A stretch of 64,000 nt of DNA from Rhodocytophaga rosea. GTDB lineage: Bacteria > Bacteroidota > Bacteroidia > Cytophagales > 172606-1. Shown here piece by piece: positions 17,166-26,045 of the stretch. The notes below the pieces were generated by a model that was not told the DNA's origin, made no database searches, and saw only the letters and a list, made by a program, of their open reading frames with translations. Made by a program: the position numbers and the translations under genes. Numbering within the stretch: position 1 is the first letter of the stretch; each line of letters begins with the position of its first letter. The DNA is taken from contig NZ_CP048222.1 of assembly GCF_010119975.1 (NCBI RefSeq), positions 3,304,501 to 3,368,500 of the forward strand, written 5' to 3'.

Positions 17166-18569
17166 ATGAAAAAGCAAAAAATAACAGCAATCATCCTGGC
17201 ATGTATTTTACTGATTCCAGCAGTCTTTTTTTCTTTTAAGCCAGCTCCTCCTGAAAAGCCTAATATTATTTTTCTCCTGACAGATGATCACCGCTGGAAT
17301 GCATTAGGGGCCATGGGCAATAAAATTATTCAAACGCCCAACCTGGATAAGCTGGCCAAAAGCGGACTTATGTTTCGCAATGCCTATGTTACTACGGCTA
17401 TTTGTAGTGTAAGCCGGGCAAGTATCCTGAGCGGGCAATATGAATCCAGGCATAAGATCAATGATTTTGTTACCAGTTTTAGTCCGGAAGCCCTTTCGAA
17501 TACCTATCCGATGCTGCTGAAAAAAGCAGGCTACCAGATTGGGTTTATTGGTAAATACGGCGTAGGCGAACCCAAAGAACAACCCAAAGACCAGTTTGAT
17601 TTCTGGGCTGGTTCCGACAAAGGGCAACCAGATTACGAAATGACGGATAAAAACGGACAGTTCATTCATCATACCGATAAGGTAAGTGGAGACATACGTG
17701 AGTTCTTACAAGAGTTTGGCAATAAAAACAAAGAGCCTTTTTGCCTGTCAGTGAGCTTTAAAGCACCCCACGAACAAGATGGTGATCCGCCCAGGTTTAT
17801 CGTGCAGGAACGGTTTAAGAAGATGTATGCAAATGCTACCATTCCTGTACCCGAAACAGCAGATCCTAAATATTGGAATAGTTTTCCGGATTTTTTCCGT
17901 ACCGATGATAACATTGCCAGAAAAAGATGGACTCCGCTTTTCTCTTCGCCTGAACTGCATCAGGAAACCGTAAAAAATTACTACCGGCTTATTACAGGCG
18001 TAGATGAAGTAGTGGGAAAAATCCGGGAACAGTTGAAAGAGCAGCAGATAGATGACAATACCATTATCATATTTATGGGGGATAACGGCTTTTATCTGGG
18101 CGAACATGGCATGGAAGGCAAATGGTTTGGCCATGAAGAATCCATACGGGTACCTCTGCTTATTTATGATCCCAGAAGCGGAAATCCTACTAAAGGCAAA
18201 ACTCCGGATCAGATCGCCCTTAATATTGACATTGCCCCTACTATTTTAAATATGGCTGGCATTTCTGTGCCTAAACAAATGCAGGGTATCAATTTAATGG
18301 AACTAGTGGCAGGCAAGAAAAAGCAATCAGACCGGAAGGATTTTTTTTATGAACACACCTTTATGGGAAGCCCCAGGCTGCCAAAAATAGAAGGAGTAGT
18401 AAGCAAGGAATTAAAATACATGAAGTTTATAGAACATAATTATGAGGAACTCTATGATTTGAAAAAAGATCCTCAGGAGAAACAGAATTTGGCCACTAAT
18501 CCGGCATATACAAACCAGCTCCAGAAAATGAGAAATCGTTATCAGGAATTTAGAGAAGGCGTAAAATAA
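17166..18569 (+). CDS. secreted type I sulfatase, N-acetylglucosamine-6-sulfatase-like
   Basis: A 467-residue sulfatase with an N-terminal signal segment (AIILACILLIPAVFFSF). The catalytic motif is C80-S-V-S-R, with Val instead of Pro/Ala at the third place, a form often seen in Bacteroidota and Planctomycetota sulfatases. Metal-site blocks are NIIFLLTDDHRWNALG near the start, IGKYG, and FMGDNGFYLGEHGMEGKWFGHEES. The GDNG-x-LGEHG arrangement is shared with acetylglucosamine-6-sulfatases and other S1-family glycan sulfatases. It is the last gene of the apparent operon, 50 bases after the first sulfatase. The two enzymes differ enough to suggest different sulfate positions. Confidence 0.93.
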   Translation: MKKQKITAIILACILLIPAVFFSFKPAPPEKPNIIFLLTDDHRWNALGAMGNKIIQTPNLDKLAKSGLMFRNAYVTTAICSVSRASILSGQYESRHKINDFVTSFSPEALSNTYPMLLKKAGYQIGFIGKYGVGEPKEQPKDQFDFWAGSDKGQPDYEMTDKNGQFIHHTDKVSGDIREFLQEFGNKNKEPFCLSVSFKAPHEQDGDPPRFIVQERFKKMYANATIPVPETADPKYWNSFPDFFRTDDNIARKRWTPLFSSPELHQETVKNYYRLITGVDEVVGKIREQLKEQQIDDNTIIIFMGDNGFYLGEHGMEGKWFGHEESIRVPLLIYDPRSGNPTKGKTPDQIALNIDIAPTILNMAGISVPKQMQGINLMELVAGKKKQSDRKDFFYEHTFMGSPRLPKIEGVVSKELKYMKFIEHNYEELYDLKKDPQEKQNLATNPAYTNQLQKMRNRYQEFREGVK

Positions 18570-19001
18570 TTGTAAGGATTTATATATTAAGGCATGTGGA
18601 CGGTTTGAGATACTATTGCCAGAATATAATTCTCTGATAAATACTTGAAAAGTCTCTTAATTGCTCATTTTTCTGATTTTCAGAACAGAAGCATCATTGG
18701 AGTATATCTAACTTCTCCTCTTGAATAGAAAAATAGTTTGTTTAAAGTATGGAGTATTTCTTGCCAGGAAGCAAAATTTACATGAATTCAATAGTGATTA
18801 GGCTTATTATAGGCGGCTGATTTTCAGTCATTTCTTAATTATGTAGTTTATTTAAATCAAAAATTTTTAAGTATACTAAATATATAGGAATTATATTTTT
18901 ATATTTAAATTTTATTTAGTTTGTGGAAGTAGATACATCTTTAAATTGATGAGGATTTCTATATAGCAAATGTATTTGACCACCTTTTACTATACAGATT
19001 T
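18570..19001. other. AT-rich intergenic stretch
   Basis: 432 bases between the sulfatase operon and the Rrf2 gene. No coding frame of note, no strong hairpin, and no clear TAnnTTTG box at a convincing distance were seen. It presumably holds the Rrf2 promoter. Confidence 0.5.
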
Positions 19002-19433
19002 ATGTTAACCAAAAAAGCCAAGTATGCGTTGAGAGCCTTATTTGTTTTAGCACAAAATACCAATAAACCTATGATTTCTGCTGAAATTGCTCAAAGGCAA
19101 CAAATCCCTAAAAAATTTCTCGAAGCTATTCTCATTGATCTAAAAAGGAATGGATTATTAAGCAGTAACCGGGGAAGAGTGGGAGGTTATCTGTTGATGA
19201 AAAAGCCGGAAGAAATTACGTTGGGCCGGATCATCCGCATTATAGATGGCCCTTTGGCACAGCTGGCCTGTGCCAGCGTTCATGCCTATACTCCCTGTGT
19301 AGAATGTAGTGATCCTGATAAATGTAGTATTCGGCTTACCATGATAAAAGTGCGCAATGCCACAGCTCATATATTAGACAATACAACGCTTGCTGATGCA
19401 CTTGTCCTGGAAAATGATTTAACCATTGTTTAG
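19002..19433 (+). CDS. Rrf2-family transcriptional regulator
   Basis: A 143-residue regulator. The winged helix occupies residues 1-65 (YALRALFVLAQNTNKPMIS, IPKKFLEAILIDLKRNGLL, then RGRVGGYLLMKKPEEITLG), the Rrf2 signature. Four cysteines (C90, C99, C102, C108) sit in the region that binds an iron-sulfur cluster in IscR/NsrR/RsrR-type members, so redox or Fe-S sensing is possible. The spacing is not identical to IscR. Its target is not evident: no cysteine or Fe-S gene is adjacent. Confidence 0.93.
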   Translation: MLTKKAKYALRALFVLAQNTNKPMISAEIAQRQQIPKKFLEAILIDLKRNGLLSSNRGRVGGYLLMKKPEEITLGRIIRIIDGPLAQLACASVHAYTPCVECSDPDKCSIRLTMIKVRNATAHILDNTTLADALVLENDLTIV

Positions 19434-20024
19434 CAATAGTCTAAAATAAACGCTAAGCTCAAAGAGGTAAGTGCAAACGAATGTCTAAGTAAGCGGACAA
19501 TGTAAAATGGAGTATGGATAATTTTTAAAGCATTTATTATCAAATTTTATGCATTTTATAAGTATTTATGAGTCCTCTTTTAGTCATATTCATATATAAA
19601 CCTATACAAAACTGAAATTAAACCTCTTCTCGAAAAATAAAACAGGTTAAAAGTAGAGAAGTTAGGCAACTATGATCCCTATAAACAAATATAATTGCCA
19701 TCCAAAAGACCAGATTAACCAAAGTTCAAATTGTTCAGGCAACACCGGAACAGCTATTACAGAATGAAATAGGATAGAAATTAACAGCGTTGCTTTTATA
19801 TAGTTGAAATTTGCTATAAAAGTGTCTTGAAGAAACCTGTTTACGACTCAGAAGGCATTCTACATGTGGACCTGTAACATAGGCTGTATCTTGGCCCTTA
19901 GTAATAAAGGAGTCCTTATAACGAGGGTGCAACCAAGCAGTCAGACTACCAATAATCTCCTTCAACAGTCTGCCATTATGGAGCAAGGCAGGCTTTTAAC
20001 AAACTTTCACTAACCTCATTTTAC
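19434..20024. other. intergenic stretch between convergent genes
   Basis: 591 bases between the Rrf2 gene and the minus-strand repeat-protein gene. A minus-strand frame of 83 codons (19735-19986, beginning MLHNGRLLKEIIGSLTAWL) has a protein-like start but no recognisable family, and its second half looks random. It may be a remnant. No terminator hairpin was found. Confidence 0.4.
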
Positions 20025-21146
20025 TCATAGAATTACATGTATACCGCCCATAAACCCAATTGTGAGGGCTTCCATATTTCTACCTCCTTTATCATCCCAG
20101 ATTGTATGCTTTACTAATTCTTTTCCTTCCGTAGTATCAGTCATAATAAAGTTAAAGGTGGGTCCAGCATAAATCTCCAGGTGGCGGCTCGGTTTCCAGG
20201 AGGGCAAAACCCGTAAAGGAATTTTGGTATATCCTACATCTTTAAAATCTGACAGATGGATCATTACCAGTTCAGTATTTAATCTGAAGGTGTTGCTTCT
20301 GAGCCAATGAGCGCCCATACCACCTTCGAGTGCATATTTTGCCTTTTCATTTTTAAAATTATAACCGGCACCTACTATGCCATATAGTACTTTTCCGCCG
20401 GATCGGAAGGAAAGAAGTGCCGTCTGGGTTTCATCAATACTTACGCCAATGCTCATTTCCCCATTTTTAATGATGTTAATAGGCCCTATTGGGTAATCAC
20501 TGCTATCGGCTATATTGATAAACCCTGCGATCTGAACCCCTTTCACAGAGGCAGCCTTATTCATAAATCCGGCTATTTGAACACCCTTTACCTGTTTGGC
20601 TATATTAGTAAAGCCAGCCACCTGACCTCCTGTTACATTTCCTGCCTTGTTTATAAATCCTGCTGTCTGGAAGCCATGCGTATCTCCTGCCTTATTTAAA
20701 AAACCAGCCACTTGCATTCCCTGTACCTGGTTCCGGGCAAGGTTAGTAAACCCGGCTATTTGCCAGCCTTTGCCACGCCCATAGGTATTCATAAACCCGG
20801 AAATGCCCAATCCCTGCATATATTGCCCGATATGATTGGAGAAACCAGCCAGTTGAAAGCCGCTTGCACTGTCTTTCACAATATTTGAAAACCCTGACAG
20901 GCTAAAGCCTTTTTCCTGCCGGGAAAGGCCAACTGTGGCATTAAAGGAGAATATATTGCTATACTTTGCTGCCTGCGTACCATGGTTGCTTACCGGATAG
21001 CCTAAGCCGAAATGTACTGAATTTGATTTTTCTAGTAGTGAATCAGATTGGGCCAATGATGGAATAGTAAAGTAAATGAGCAGACTGCTTGTTAAGAGTG
21101 CAACAAAAATCCAGTTACGGAAAGTAGTGAAGATAGAGTAAAACAT
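20025..21146 (-). CDS. secreted repeat protein with 16-residue G-Q-A-G-F-N repeats
   Basis: A 373-residue exported protein of unknown function. The signal peptide is about 1-32 (IFVALLTSSLLIYF...SLAQ). Residues about 80-225 contain nine tandem units of 15-16 residues with the pattern K-G-x-Q-x-A-G-F-x-N-x-A (for example VKGVQIAGFMNKAAS). A C-terminal part of about 140 residues looks like outer-membrane beta strands (SIGVSIDETQTALLSF, HLEIYAGPTFNFIM). Such repeats resemble those annotated as LA_2272-type surface repeats. It lies 210 bases downstream of a larger relative sharing the same repeat type and is probably the last gene of the sigma/FecR locus. Confidence 0.8.
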   Translation of the reverse strand: MFYSIFTTFRNWIFVALLTSSLLIYFTIPSLAQSDSLLEKSNSVHFGLGYPVSNHGTQAAKYSNIFSFNATVGLSRQEKGFSLSGFSNIVKDSASGFQLAGFSNHIGQYMQGLGISGFMNTYGRGKGWQIAGFTNLARNQVQGMQVAGFLNKAGDTHGFQTAGFINKAGNVTGGQVAGFTNIAKQVKGVQIAGFMNKAASVKGVQIAGFINIADSSDYPIGPINIIKNGEMSIGVSIDETQTALLSFRSGGKVLYGIVGAGYNFKNEKAKYALEGGMGAHWLRSNTFRLNTELVMIHLSDFKDVGYTKIPLRVLPSWKPSRHLEIYAGPTFNFIMTDTTEGKELVKHTIWDDKGGRNMEALTIGFMGGIHVIL

Positions 21147-21356
21147 ATGTTGTTTGTTTAAATTCTGTGGTGAGACACTTTACAAAAGACTTTCCCCTAT
21201 GTAGGATGAAAAAACATCTTAACATTTTTGCAGGCCTTTTATAAAATCAAGAACATACCGGCCTTAACAAACTGCGGCTCTACCATTTTTTACCATCTTC
21301 TTTCCCAGTTTCAAAACAGGTTTCTGTTTGCAGGATAAAAAATGGTTAGATAAGAA

Positions 21357-23240
21357 TTAAAACAAGGTGATACCGGCTTCCCAGCCTATCCATCCTTTCA
21401 GATTTGCTTTGTTGATAAGCAAGGGGTAACTACTGGAAGGGACCACCTTTTTATAGCCTGCTTCAGAGACGTTGGCAGGGCCTGGATTTATACTGAAAGC
21501 AGGACCCACAAAAATACTCAGCCCTTTTAAAAGCTGCAGATTGAGACTTGTTTTGGCCCGTTGCAAGGACAGCGTATTTTCCCAATCGCCCAGATACAGG
21601 GTCTGGGAAGATAATTCGGCAGAAAGTGAAAATCGCTTATTGAAAATAAAATCATGACCCAAACCAAATCCAAACGCATATACCTTGGCTGAACCAGATA
21701 GATTGGCGCCAGCTATTAATATGCTGTATAGTTTTGCATTACCTGTTTTAAAAGCGATATTGGTATTCGTTATTTCATTGGAAGAAACAGAAACTTTATG
21801 ATAGCCACCCCGGATAAAATTAAGTATGCCTATACTTACGCCAGATGAAGTATCAGCTATATTAATTACGCCAATCTGCACCCCCTTCAATTGTCTGGCA
21901 TAATTAAACAGACCAGCTAGTTGAACGCCATTAGTTTCTCCCTTGCTTATATTACCCGCTCCTGCCAGTTGCATACCTTTTAGGTTATTTGTAGTTGTAT
22001 TGAAGGCACCAGCCACTTGCACTCCCTTTACTTCTCCCTTATTCAGGTTGCTGAACCCAGCCAGCTGTACACCAAGTATAGAGGATTGAGTGTAATTATA
22101 TAATCCTGCTGCCTGTACCCCGGCTACCCGGCCTGTTACCATATTAAATACGCCTGCGAACTGTGTGCCCTCTACAACATTGGTAACCTGGTTAAACACA
22201 CCTGCCGCCTGTAATCCCTGAAGCCTTCCTTCTACTCTGTTGTAAACACCCGTAAGTTGCACGCCACTTACACTATCCAGTACCGTATTGTTAACGCCTG
22301 ACGCTTGTAGCCCCTGCACCTTACCCCCCACAATATTAAACACCGAAGCGGCCTGAAAATACCTGACACTCTTTTTGTTAATATTAAACACACCGGCCCA
22401 TTCTACACCATTTACACCTGCGGTATACCCCCCTACCAGGTTGAGGGAAAATTTATTAATTACCTGGCTGCTAAGCATGCCATGCGAACTAAGTCCCGGC
22501 GTTAGGGAAGCCTGAAAAGGAGTTCTGGCAAAAAAGTTAGCCAGATTCAGGCTTTGTATCTTTTGTCTGGAAGAAATAAAAAACCGGCCAAAGGCAGTGC
22601 GTTCTACCCGGCTGCCATTCTCATCTACTTCATAGCCGTAATTGGTTTCTGCTCCTTGCTGGGAAACAGTTACAGAGGAAAGAATAACTACCGTAATATC
22701 TTTATAATATTCCTTAGTAGCCGTTAGCGCAATGGCATTTTCCGGATTTTTGGCCTTGAATGAAAAAAAACCTGCCTGGTCTGTGAGGGTAGACACGAGT
22801 AATCTTTTATCATATACACTTGCCTGGCCAATGCCTGCGCCTGTACGTGCATCTATTACATATCCGCTAACAGTATAGGCATTGTCTTTTTCGGTTACGC
22901 TTTCTGCCATGAGCGATAAATTGTAAGGTGCCCGACGCAGAATAATATACCTGGGTGCCTCTTTATAATCAAATCCGTTTTGCAACAAGGTATCCAGCAC
23001 CTCTTTTACATTGAGGCTATCCGCAGTAAAATTAATAAGGCTGTCTTTGGGAATAATATCGCTGCTGTAGGAAAAGTAAAAACCGCCTTTTTTGCTCAGC
23101 GTATCCAGGGCAGCCGATAACTGTTGCTGCTCGATACGTATGGATATAATTTTAGATAGGTAGCCCTGTCCTTTGGCTACCTGCATTAATGATAGTATAC
23201 CACAAATACACAGGCAAAAAAAAATGGGTTTGTACTTCAT
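21357..23240 (-). CDS. STN-domain surface protein with carboxypeptidase-regulatory domain and 16-residue repeats
   Basis: A 627-residue protein with an unusual architecture. The signal peptide is at 1-24. An STN domain follows at about 30-105 (IRIEQQQLSAALDTLSKKGGFYFSYSS, LNVKEVLDTLLQNGFDYK). A CarboxypepD_reg-like beta domain is at about 120-200 (VSGYVIDARTGAGIGQASVYD). About 13 tandem units of 15-16 residues with pattern G-V-Q-x-A-G-x-x-N lie at about 260-470, and a C-terminal beta-rich part (GLGHDFIFNKRFSLSAELSS) ends the protein. There is no TonB plug or long receptor barrel. The position just after sigma and FecR genes suggests the STN domain signals to FecR as in SusC-type receptors, but from a different surface scaffold. 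Confidence 0.85.
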   Translation of the reverse strand: MKYKPIFFCLCICGILSLMQVAKGQGYLSKIISIRIEQQQLSAALDTLSKKGGFYFSYSSDIIPKDSLINFTADSLNVKEVLDTLLQNGFDYKEAPRYIILRRAPYNLSLMAESVTEKDNAYTVSGYVIDARTGAGIGQASVYDKRLLVSTLTDQAGFFSFKAKNPENAIALTATKEYYKDITVVILSSVTVSQQGAETNYGYEVDENGSRVERTAFGRFFISSRQKIQSLNLANFFARTPFQASLTPGLSSHGMLSSQVINKFSLNLVGGYTAGVNGVEWAGVFNINKKSVRYFQAASVFNIVGGKVQGLQASGVNNTVLDSVSGVQLTGVYNRVEGRLQGLQAAGVFNQVTNVVEGTQFAGVFNMVTGRVAGVQAAGLYNYTQSSILGVQLAGFSNLNKGEVKGVQVAGAFNTTTNNLKGMQLAGAGNISKGETNGVQLAGLFNYARQLKGVQIGVINIADTSSGVSIGILNFIRGGYHKVSVSSNEITNTNIAFKTGNAKLYSILIAGANLSGSAKVYAFGFGLGHDFIFNKRFSLSAELSSQTLYLGDWENTLSLQRAKTSLNLQLLKGLSIFVGPAFSINPGPANVSEAGYKKVVPSSSYPLLINKANLKGWIGWEAGITLF

Positions 23241-23273
23241 GCAAAACTTCTTGTTTGAAAAGCAAAAATAAGA

Positions 23274-24269
23274 TTATCTCAGGATAATCTTATTTTCCTT
23301 TTTTACTACTTTAATGTCGAAGGTTTGGCTGATAATACTCAGAATATGATCAAGCGATTCGTTCTTAAAAGTAGTATTAAGTTTTAAGTTCCGCAATTCT
23401 TCCCTTTCAATCACAATGTTTGCATCATAGGCTTCATTAAGTACGTCTACCATCCGCCAGAGTGGGGTATCATTGGCTATAAATTCCTTGTTACGGTAAT
23501 AGGTATATAATTTATCCGGGTTGTTCTCCTTCGTAAAATCAGCCACATTCTCTTTGACCAGCACCTTTTCCTGAGGTTTTAACAAGGCAATTCTGTTGTT
23601 CCGGCTTACTTCTACCCGGCCGGTTTCCACAATTACTTCTGTAGTTTCTGCGGCTGCTTTGATATTAAAAGAAGTACCCAGCACTTTCACCTGTACATTA
23701 TTTACCTGTACCACAAAGGGTTTATTTTTATCAGGTATAACATCGAAAAAAGCTTCTCCAGTCTGAAGGTTAAGTTCTCTGGTATTGCCCTGGAATGCCT
23801 TTGGATAAGTAAGTGTTGAATGTTTATTTAAGGTAACGACTGATCCATCCGGCAATGTTTCGGTGCGGGTTTCTTCACCAGTCTGGATGCTCATCAGGGC
23901 AGATGGGTTTTGTGTGGACTGATAGCCCCAATAGCCAGCCCAGCCCAGGAAAGCAATAACAAAAACGGCTGCCACCCGCATCAGGATAAACCGGGAAATA
24001 AGTGGTTTTACCTGTGCTTCTTTAGTAGTATGCTGTGATCTTTTGTTCTTAAACCGCTGCCAGGCCTCCTCCTCATTTGCCTTACTTTGGAAAGCTAACT
24101 TTTTACTGGTCTCCCATATGAGCTGGAAATCGGCAAAATGTTTTTCATGGGCTTTATCTGCCTGGATCCATTGCTGTATTACCTTGTTTTCTTCCTGGGT
24201 AGTTTCACCCAACATGAATTTTGTCAGCAATTCGTCGTTCATGTCCGGTAAGTATTTCTCTGTTAACAT
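23274..24269 (-). CDS. FecR-family anti-sigma factor
   Basis: A 331-residue anti-sigma protein. The cytoplasmic N terminus is LLTKFMLGETTQEENKVIQQW; one membrane segment (MRVAAVFVIAFLGWAGYWG) lies at about 93-111. The periplasmic FecR domain shows LPDGSVVTLNKHSTLTYP, LQTGEAFFDVIPD and KVLGTSFNIKA, and a DUF4974 domain ends the protein (RMVDVLNEAYDANIVIE). Its start overlaps the end of the sigma gene by 7 bases, showing tight coupling. The next gene downstream, 33 bases away, encodes the STN-domain repeat protein that is its likely signalling partner. Confidence 0.95.
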   Translation of the reverse strand: MLTEKYLPDMNDELLTKFMLGETTQEENKVIQQWIQADKAHEKHFADFQLIWETSKKLAFQSKANEEEAWQRFKNKRSQHTTKEAQVKPLISRFILMRVAAVFVIAFLGWAGYWGYQSTQNPSALMSIQTGEETRTETLPDGSVVTLNKHSTLTYPKAFQGNTRELNLQTGEAFFDVIPDKNKPFVVQVNNVQVKVLGTSFNIKAAAETTEVIVETGRVEVSRNNRIALLKPQEKVLVKENVADFTKENNPDKLYTYYRNKEFIANDTPLWRMVDVLNEAYDANIVIEREELRNLKLNTTFKNESLDHILSIISQTFDIKVVKKENKIILR

Positions 24270-24856
24270 ACCAATAATACGAATAATAGTGAAGGCAGAA
24301 AGTCTACTAACTTTAAACGCAGGATTTTTAAGGCTTTCCCCATCTGATTTTCTACCGTTTTAATGGAAATCTGTAATTTGTCGGCAATTTCCTGGTATTT
24401 GAGTTCTTCAAACCGGCTCAACTGGAAAATGGTACGGCATCCTTCCGGTAGTTCATTAAGGGCTTTATGCAGGCGGTCTTCCAGTTCCTGGTGCTGCACC
24501 TGATTAGAAGCGTTATCCGTTTCATGCTTCATCTGATGCGCGGCATGTGTTTTATATTTTAATTTCACTTTCTGGTGCTTTAAATAATTGATACTCTCAT
24601 TGTACACGGAGCGATACAAGTACGCCTTTAAAGAGGTTTGTATAGACAAGCCTTCTTTCTTTTCCCATATTTTCATAAACACTACCTGCACCATTTCTTC
24701 CGCTATTTCGTCCTCCTTCAGGATGGTAAAGGCATAAGCATGTAAGGCTTTGAAGTAGGATTTAAAAACCTTTTCAAAAACGGCTTCATCGCCGCTGATC
24801 AGCAGTTCAATCGTGTCGGCGTCGGTTGACCGGGCTGATGTATAAGTTGTATTCAT
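24263..24856 (-). CDS. ECF RNA polymerase sigma factor (sigma-70 family)
   Basis: A 197-residue ECF sigma factor. Region 2 includes AVFEKVFKSYFKALHAYAF and AEEMVQVVFMKIWEKK. Region 4 includes LPEGCRTIFQLSRFEELKYQEI and ISIKTVENQMGKALKIL. It ends in a hydrophobic tail (LLFVLLVC). It is first in a four-gene minus-strand unit and is presumably released by the FecR protein. A TAAATTTG box on the minus strand at 24907-24914 could be its promoter. Confidence 0.95.
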   Translation of the reverse strand: MNTTYTSARSTDADTIELLISGDEAVFEKVFKSYFKALHAYAFTILKEDEIAEEMVQVVFMKIWEKKEGLSIQTSLKAYLYRSVYNESINYLKHQKVKLKYKTHAAHQMKHETDNASNQVQHQELEDRLHKALNELPEGCRTIFQLSRFEELKYQEIADKLQISIKTVENQMGKALKILRLKLVDFLPSLLFVLLVC

Positions 24857-24906
24857 TCAATAATTTTTATAGAAGGAATGGTTGTACTGCTCATCTGAAC
24901 AGGAGG

Positions 24907-24914
24907 CAAATTTA
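24907..24914 (-). promoter_or_regulatory. possible -7 box for the sigma/FecR/STN operon
   Basis: TAAATTTG on the minus strand, 51 bases before the sigma gene start. It fits the Bacteroidota TAnnTTTG box. No clear -33 element was found. Confidence 0.35.
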
Positions 24915-25235
24915 TTTCTGTAAGCATTACACTCTGTTCGTAAAGGATGTACAAAAAACTGCTTTTATATACAATAAAACTCAATAACAAAATCTGGCTG
25001 TATGACACCTATATCCGGTTTTACCCCTATGATGCTGGTAAAAATAAAGAATAACTTATTTCACTCTATCTAACTACATTGATAGTAGAAATTTATCTTT
25101 CTTAATCAACATTTTTTGTATATAATGATTTTTTTATAATTTAATTTCAAATTCGCAATCAATATTAAGTATTGTTTCTTCTCAATGCATAAAACGCTAT
25201 ATAAGCGATTATAACTTGAATCACACTTATATTAT

Positions 25236-25272
25236 TTGTCGCAAATACCCTATATTTTGTCGCTTTTACCCC
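25236..25272 (+). promoter_or_regulatory. two direct repeats TTGTCGC-N3-TACCC, 21 bases apart
   Basis: TTGTCGCAAATACCC at 25236-25250 and TTGTCGCTTTTACCC at 25257-25271 (with one more C at 25272), start-to-start 21 bases, two helical turns. They end 22 bases before a TACATTTG box (25295-25302) upstream of the VOC gene. The arrangement is that of an activator site read by a dimer on one DNA face, as for LytTR-type regulators. A weaker copy is near 25013-25027 and an inverted one at 25847-25861. Confidence 0.55.
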
Positions 25273-25294
25273 ATACAAATAACAAAGACTATTG

Positions 25295-25302
25295 TACATT
25301 TG
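25295..25302 (+). promoter_or_regulatory. possible -7 box for the VOC gene
   Basis: TACATTTG, matching TAnnTTTG, 92 bases before the ATG and just downstream of the direct repeats. Confidence 0.4.
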
Positions 25303-25394
25303 TATATGATTATTTATTAAATATACCATATTATTTGTATAAAACAGGGGTATAAAATATTTAAACTCTATTAAACTACTTAAAAATAAAAATT

Positions 25395-25796
25395 ATGGCA
25401 ACTAAAATTTTTGTAAACCTTCCGGTTAAAAACCTAAACAGATCAGTTGAGTTCTTTACCAAACTTGGCTACAGATTTAATCCTCAATTTACCGATGAAA
25501 AGGCCACCTGCATGATTGTAGGCGAAGATATTTTCGTGATGCTGCTTGTAGAACCTTATTTTAAAAGTTTTACTAAAAAAGACATCCCTGATACGTCAAA
25601 AAGTTCAGAGGTGATCATAGCACTATCATCCGATAGCAAGGAACAGGTAGACGAACTGGTAAACAAAGCAATCGCTGCAGGTGCCACTACACCCAATGCA
25701 AAACAGGATCAGGGATTTATGTATAGCTGGGGTTTTCAGGATCTGGATGGGCATCTCTGGGAAACAATGTATATGGACCCAAGTGCTATCCAATAG
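25395..25796 (+). CDS. VOC superfamily (glyoxalase/bleomycin-resistance fold) protein
   Basis: A 133-residue vicinal-oxygen-chelate fold protein with two beta-alpha-beta-beta-beta modules: KIFVNLPVKNLNRSVEFFTKLG at the start and the second half ending SWGFQDLDGHLWETMYMDP. The FxDLDGHxWE ending is that of the lactoylglutathione-lyase-like group often annotated as glyoxalase/extradiol dioxygenase. The substrate is unknown. It is a single gene with an upstream region carrying a clear pair of regulator half-sites. Confidence 0.9.
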   Translation: MATKIFVNLPVKNLNRSVEFFTKLGYRFNPQFTDEKATCMIVGEDIFVMLLVEPYFKSFTKKDIPDTSKSSEVIIALSSDSKEQVDELVNKAIAAGATTPNAKQDQGFMYSWGFQDLDGHLWETMYMDPSAIQ

Positions 25797-26045
25797 CTAT
25801 CGTCTTATCATACAGTAAGGGTTAACAAATGTTTCTTTAATGCATAGGGGTACAAAAGACAGCAAATGCCCTGTAATTAAAATGCTATTTTACCTTCTAT
25901 CCAAATTAATATGAGGGCAGGTACCTGGATTATACATTTGTGTATCATTGAAAATAACCTTATGATATAAAATAGTTATAACCAGCCGCCTGATATAAGT
26001 AATATCCAGTAACGCAGCAAACCACTCTTTAAAAATAGACAACTC

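Noticed and set aside
19735-19986. 83-codon minus-strand frame beginning MLHNGRLLKEIIGSL
   Set aside because: The first part looks protein-like but no family was recognised and the tail looks random; kept only as a note in the intergenic entry.
20470-20900. Periodic DNA pattern in the repeat-protein genes, considered as CRISPR or tandem DNA repeats
   Set aside because: The periodicity comes from codons of the 16-residue protein repeats, the DNA units are degenerate, and there are no spacers.
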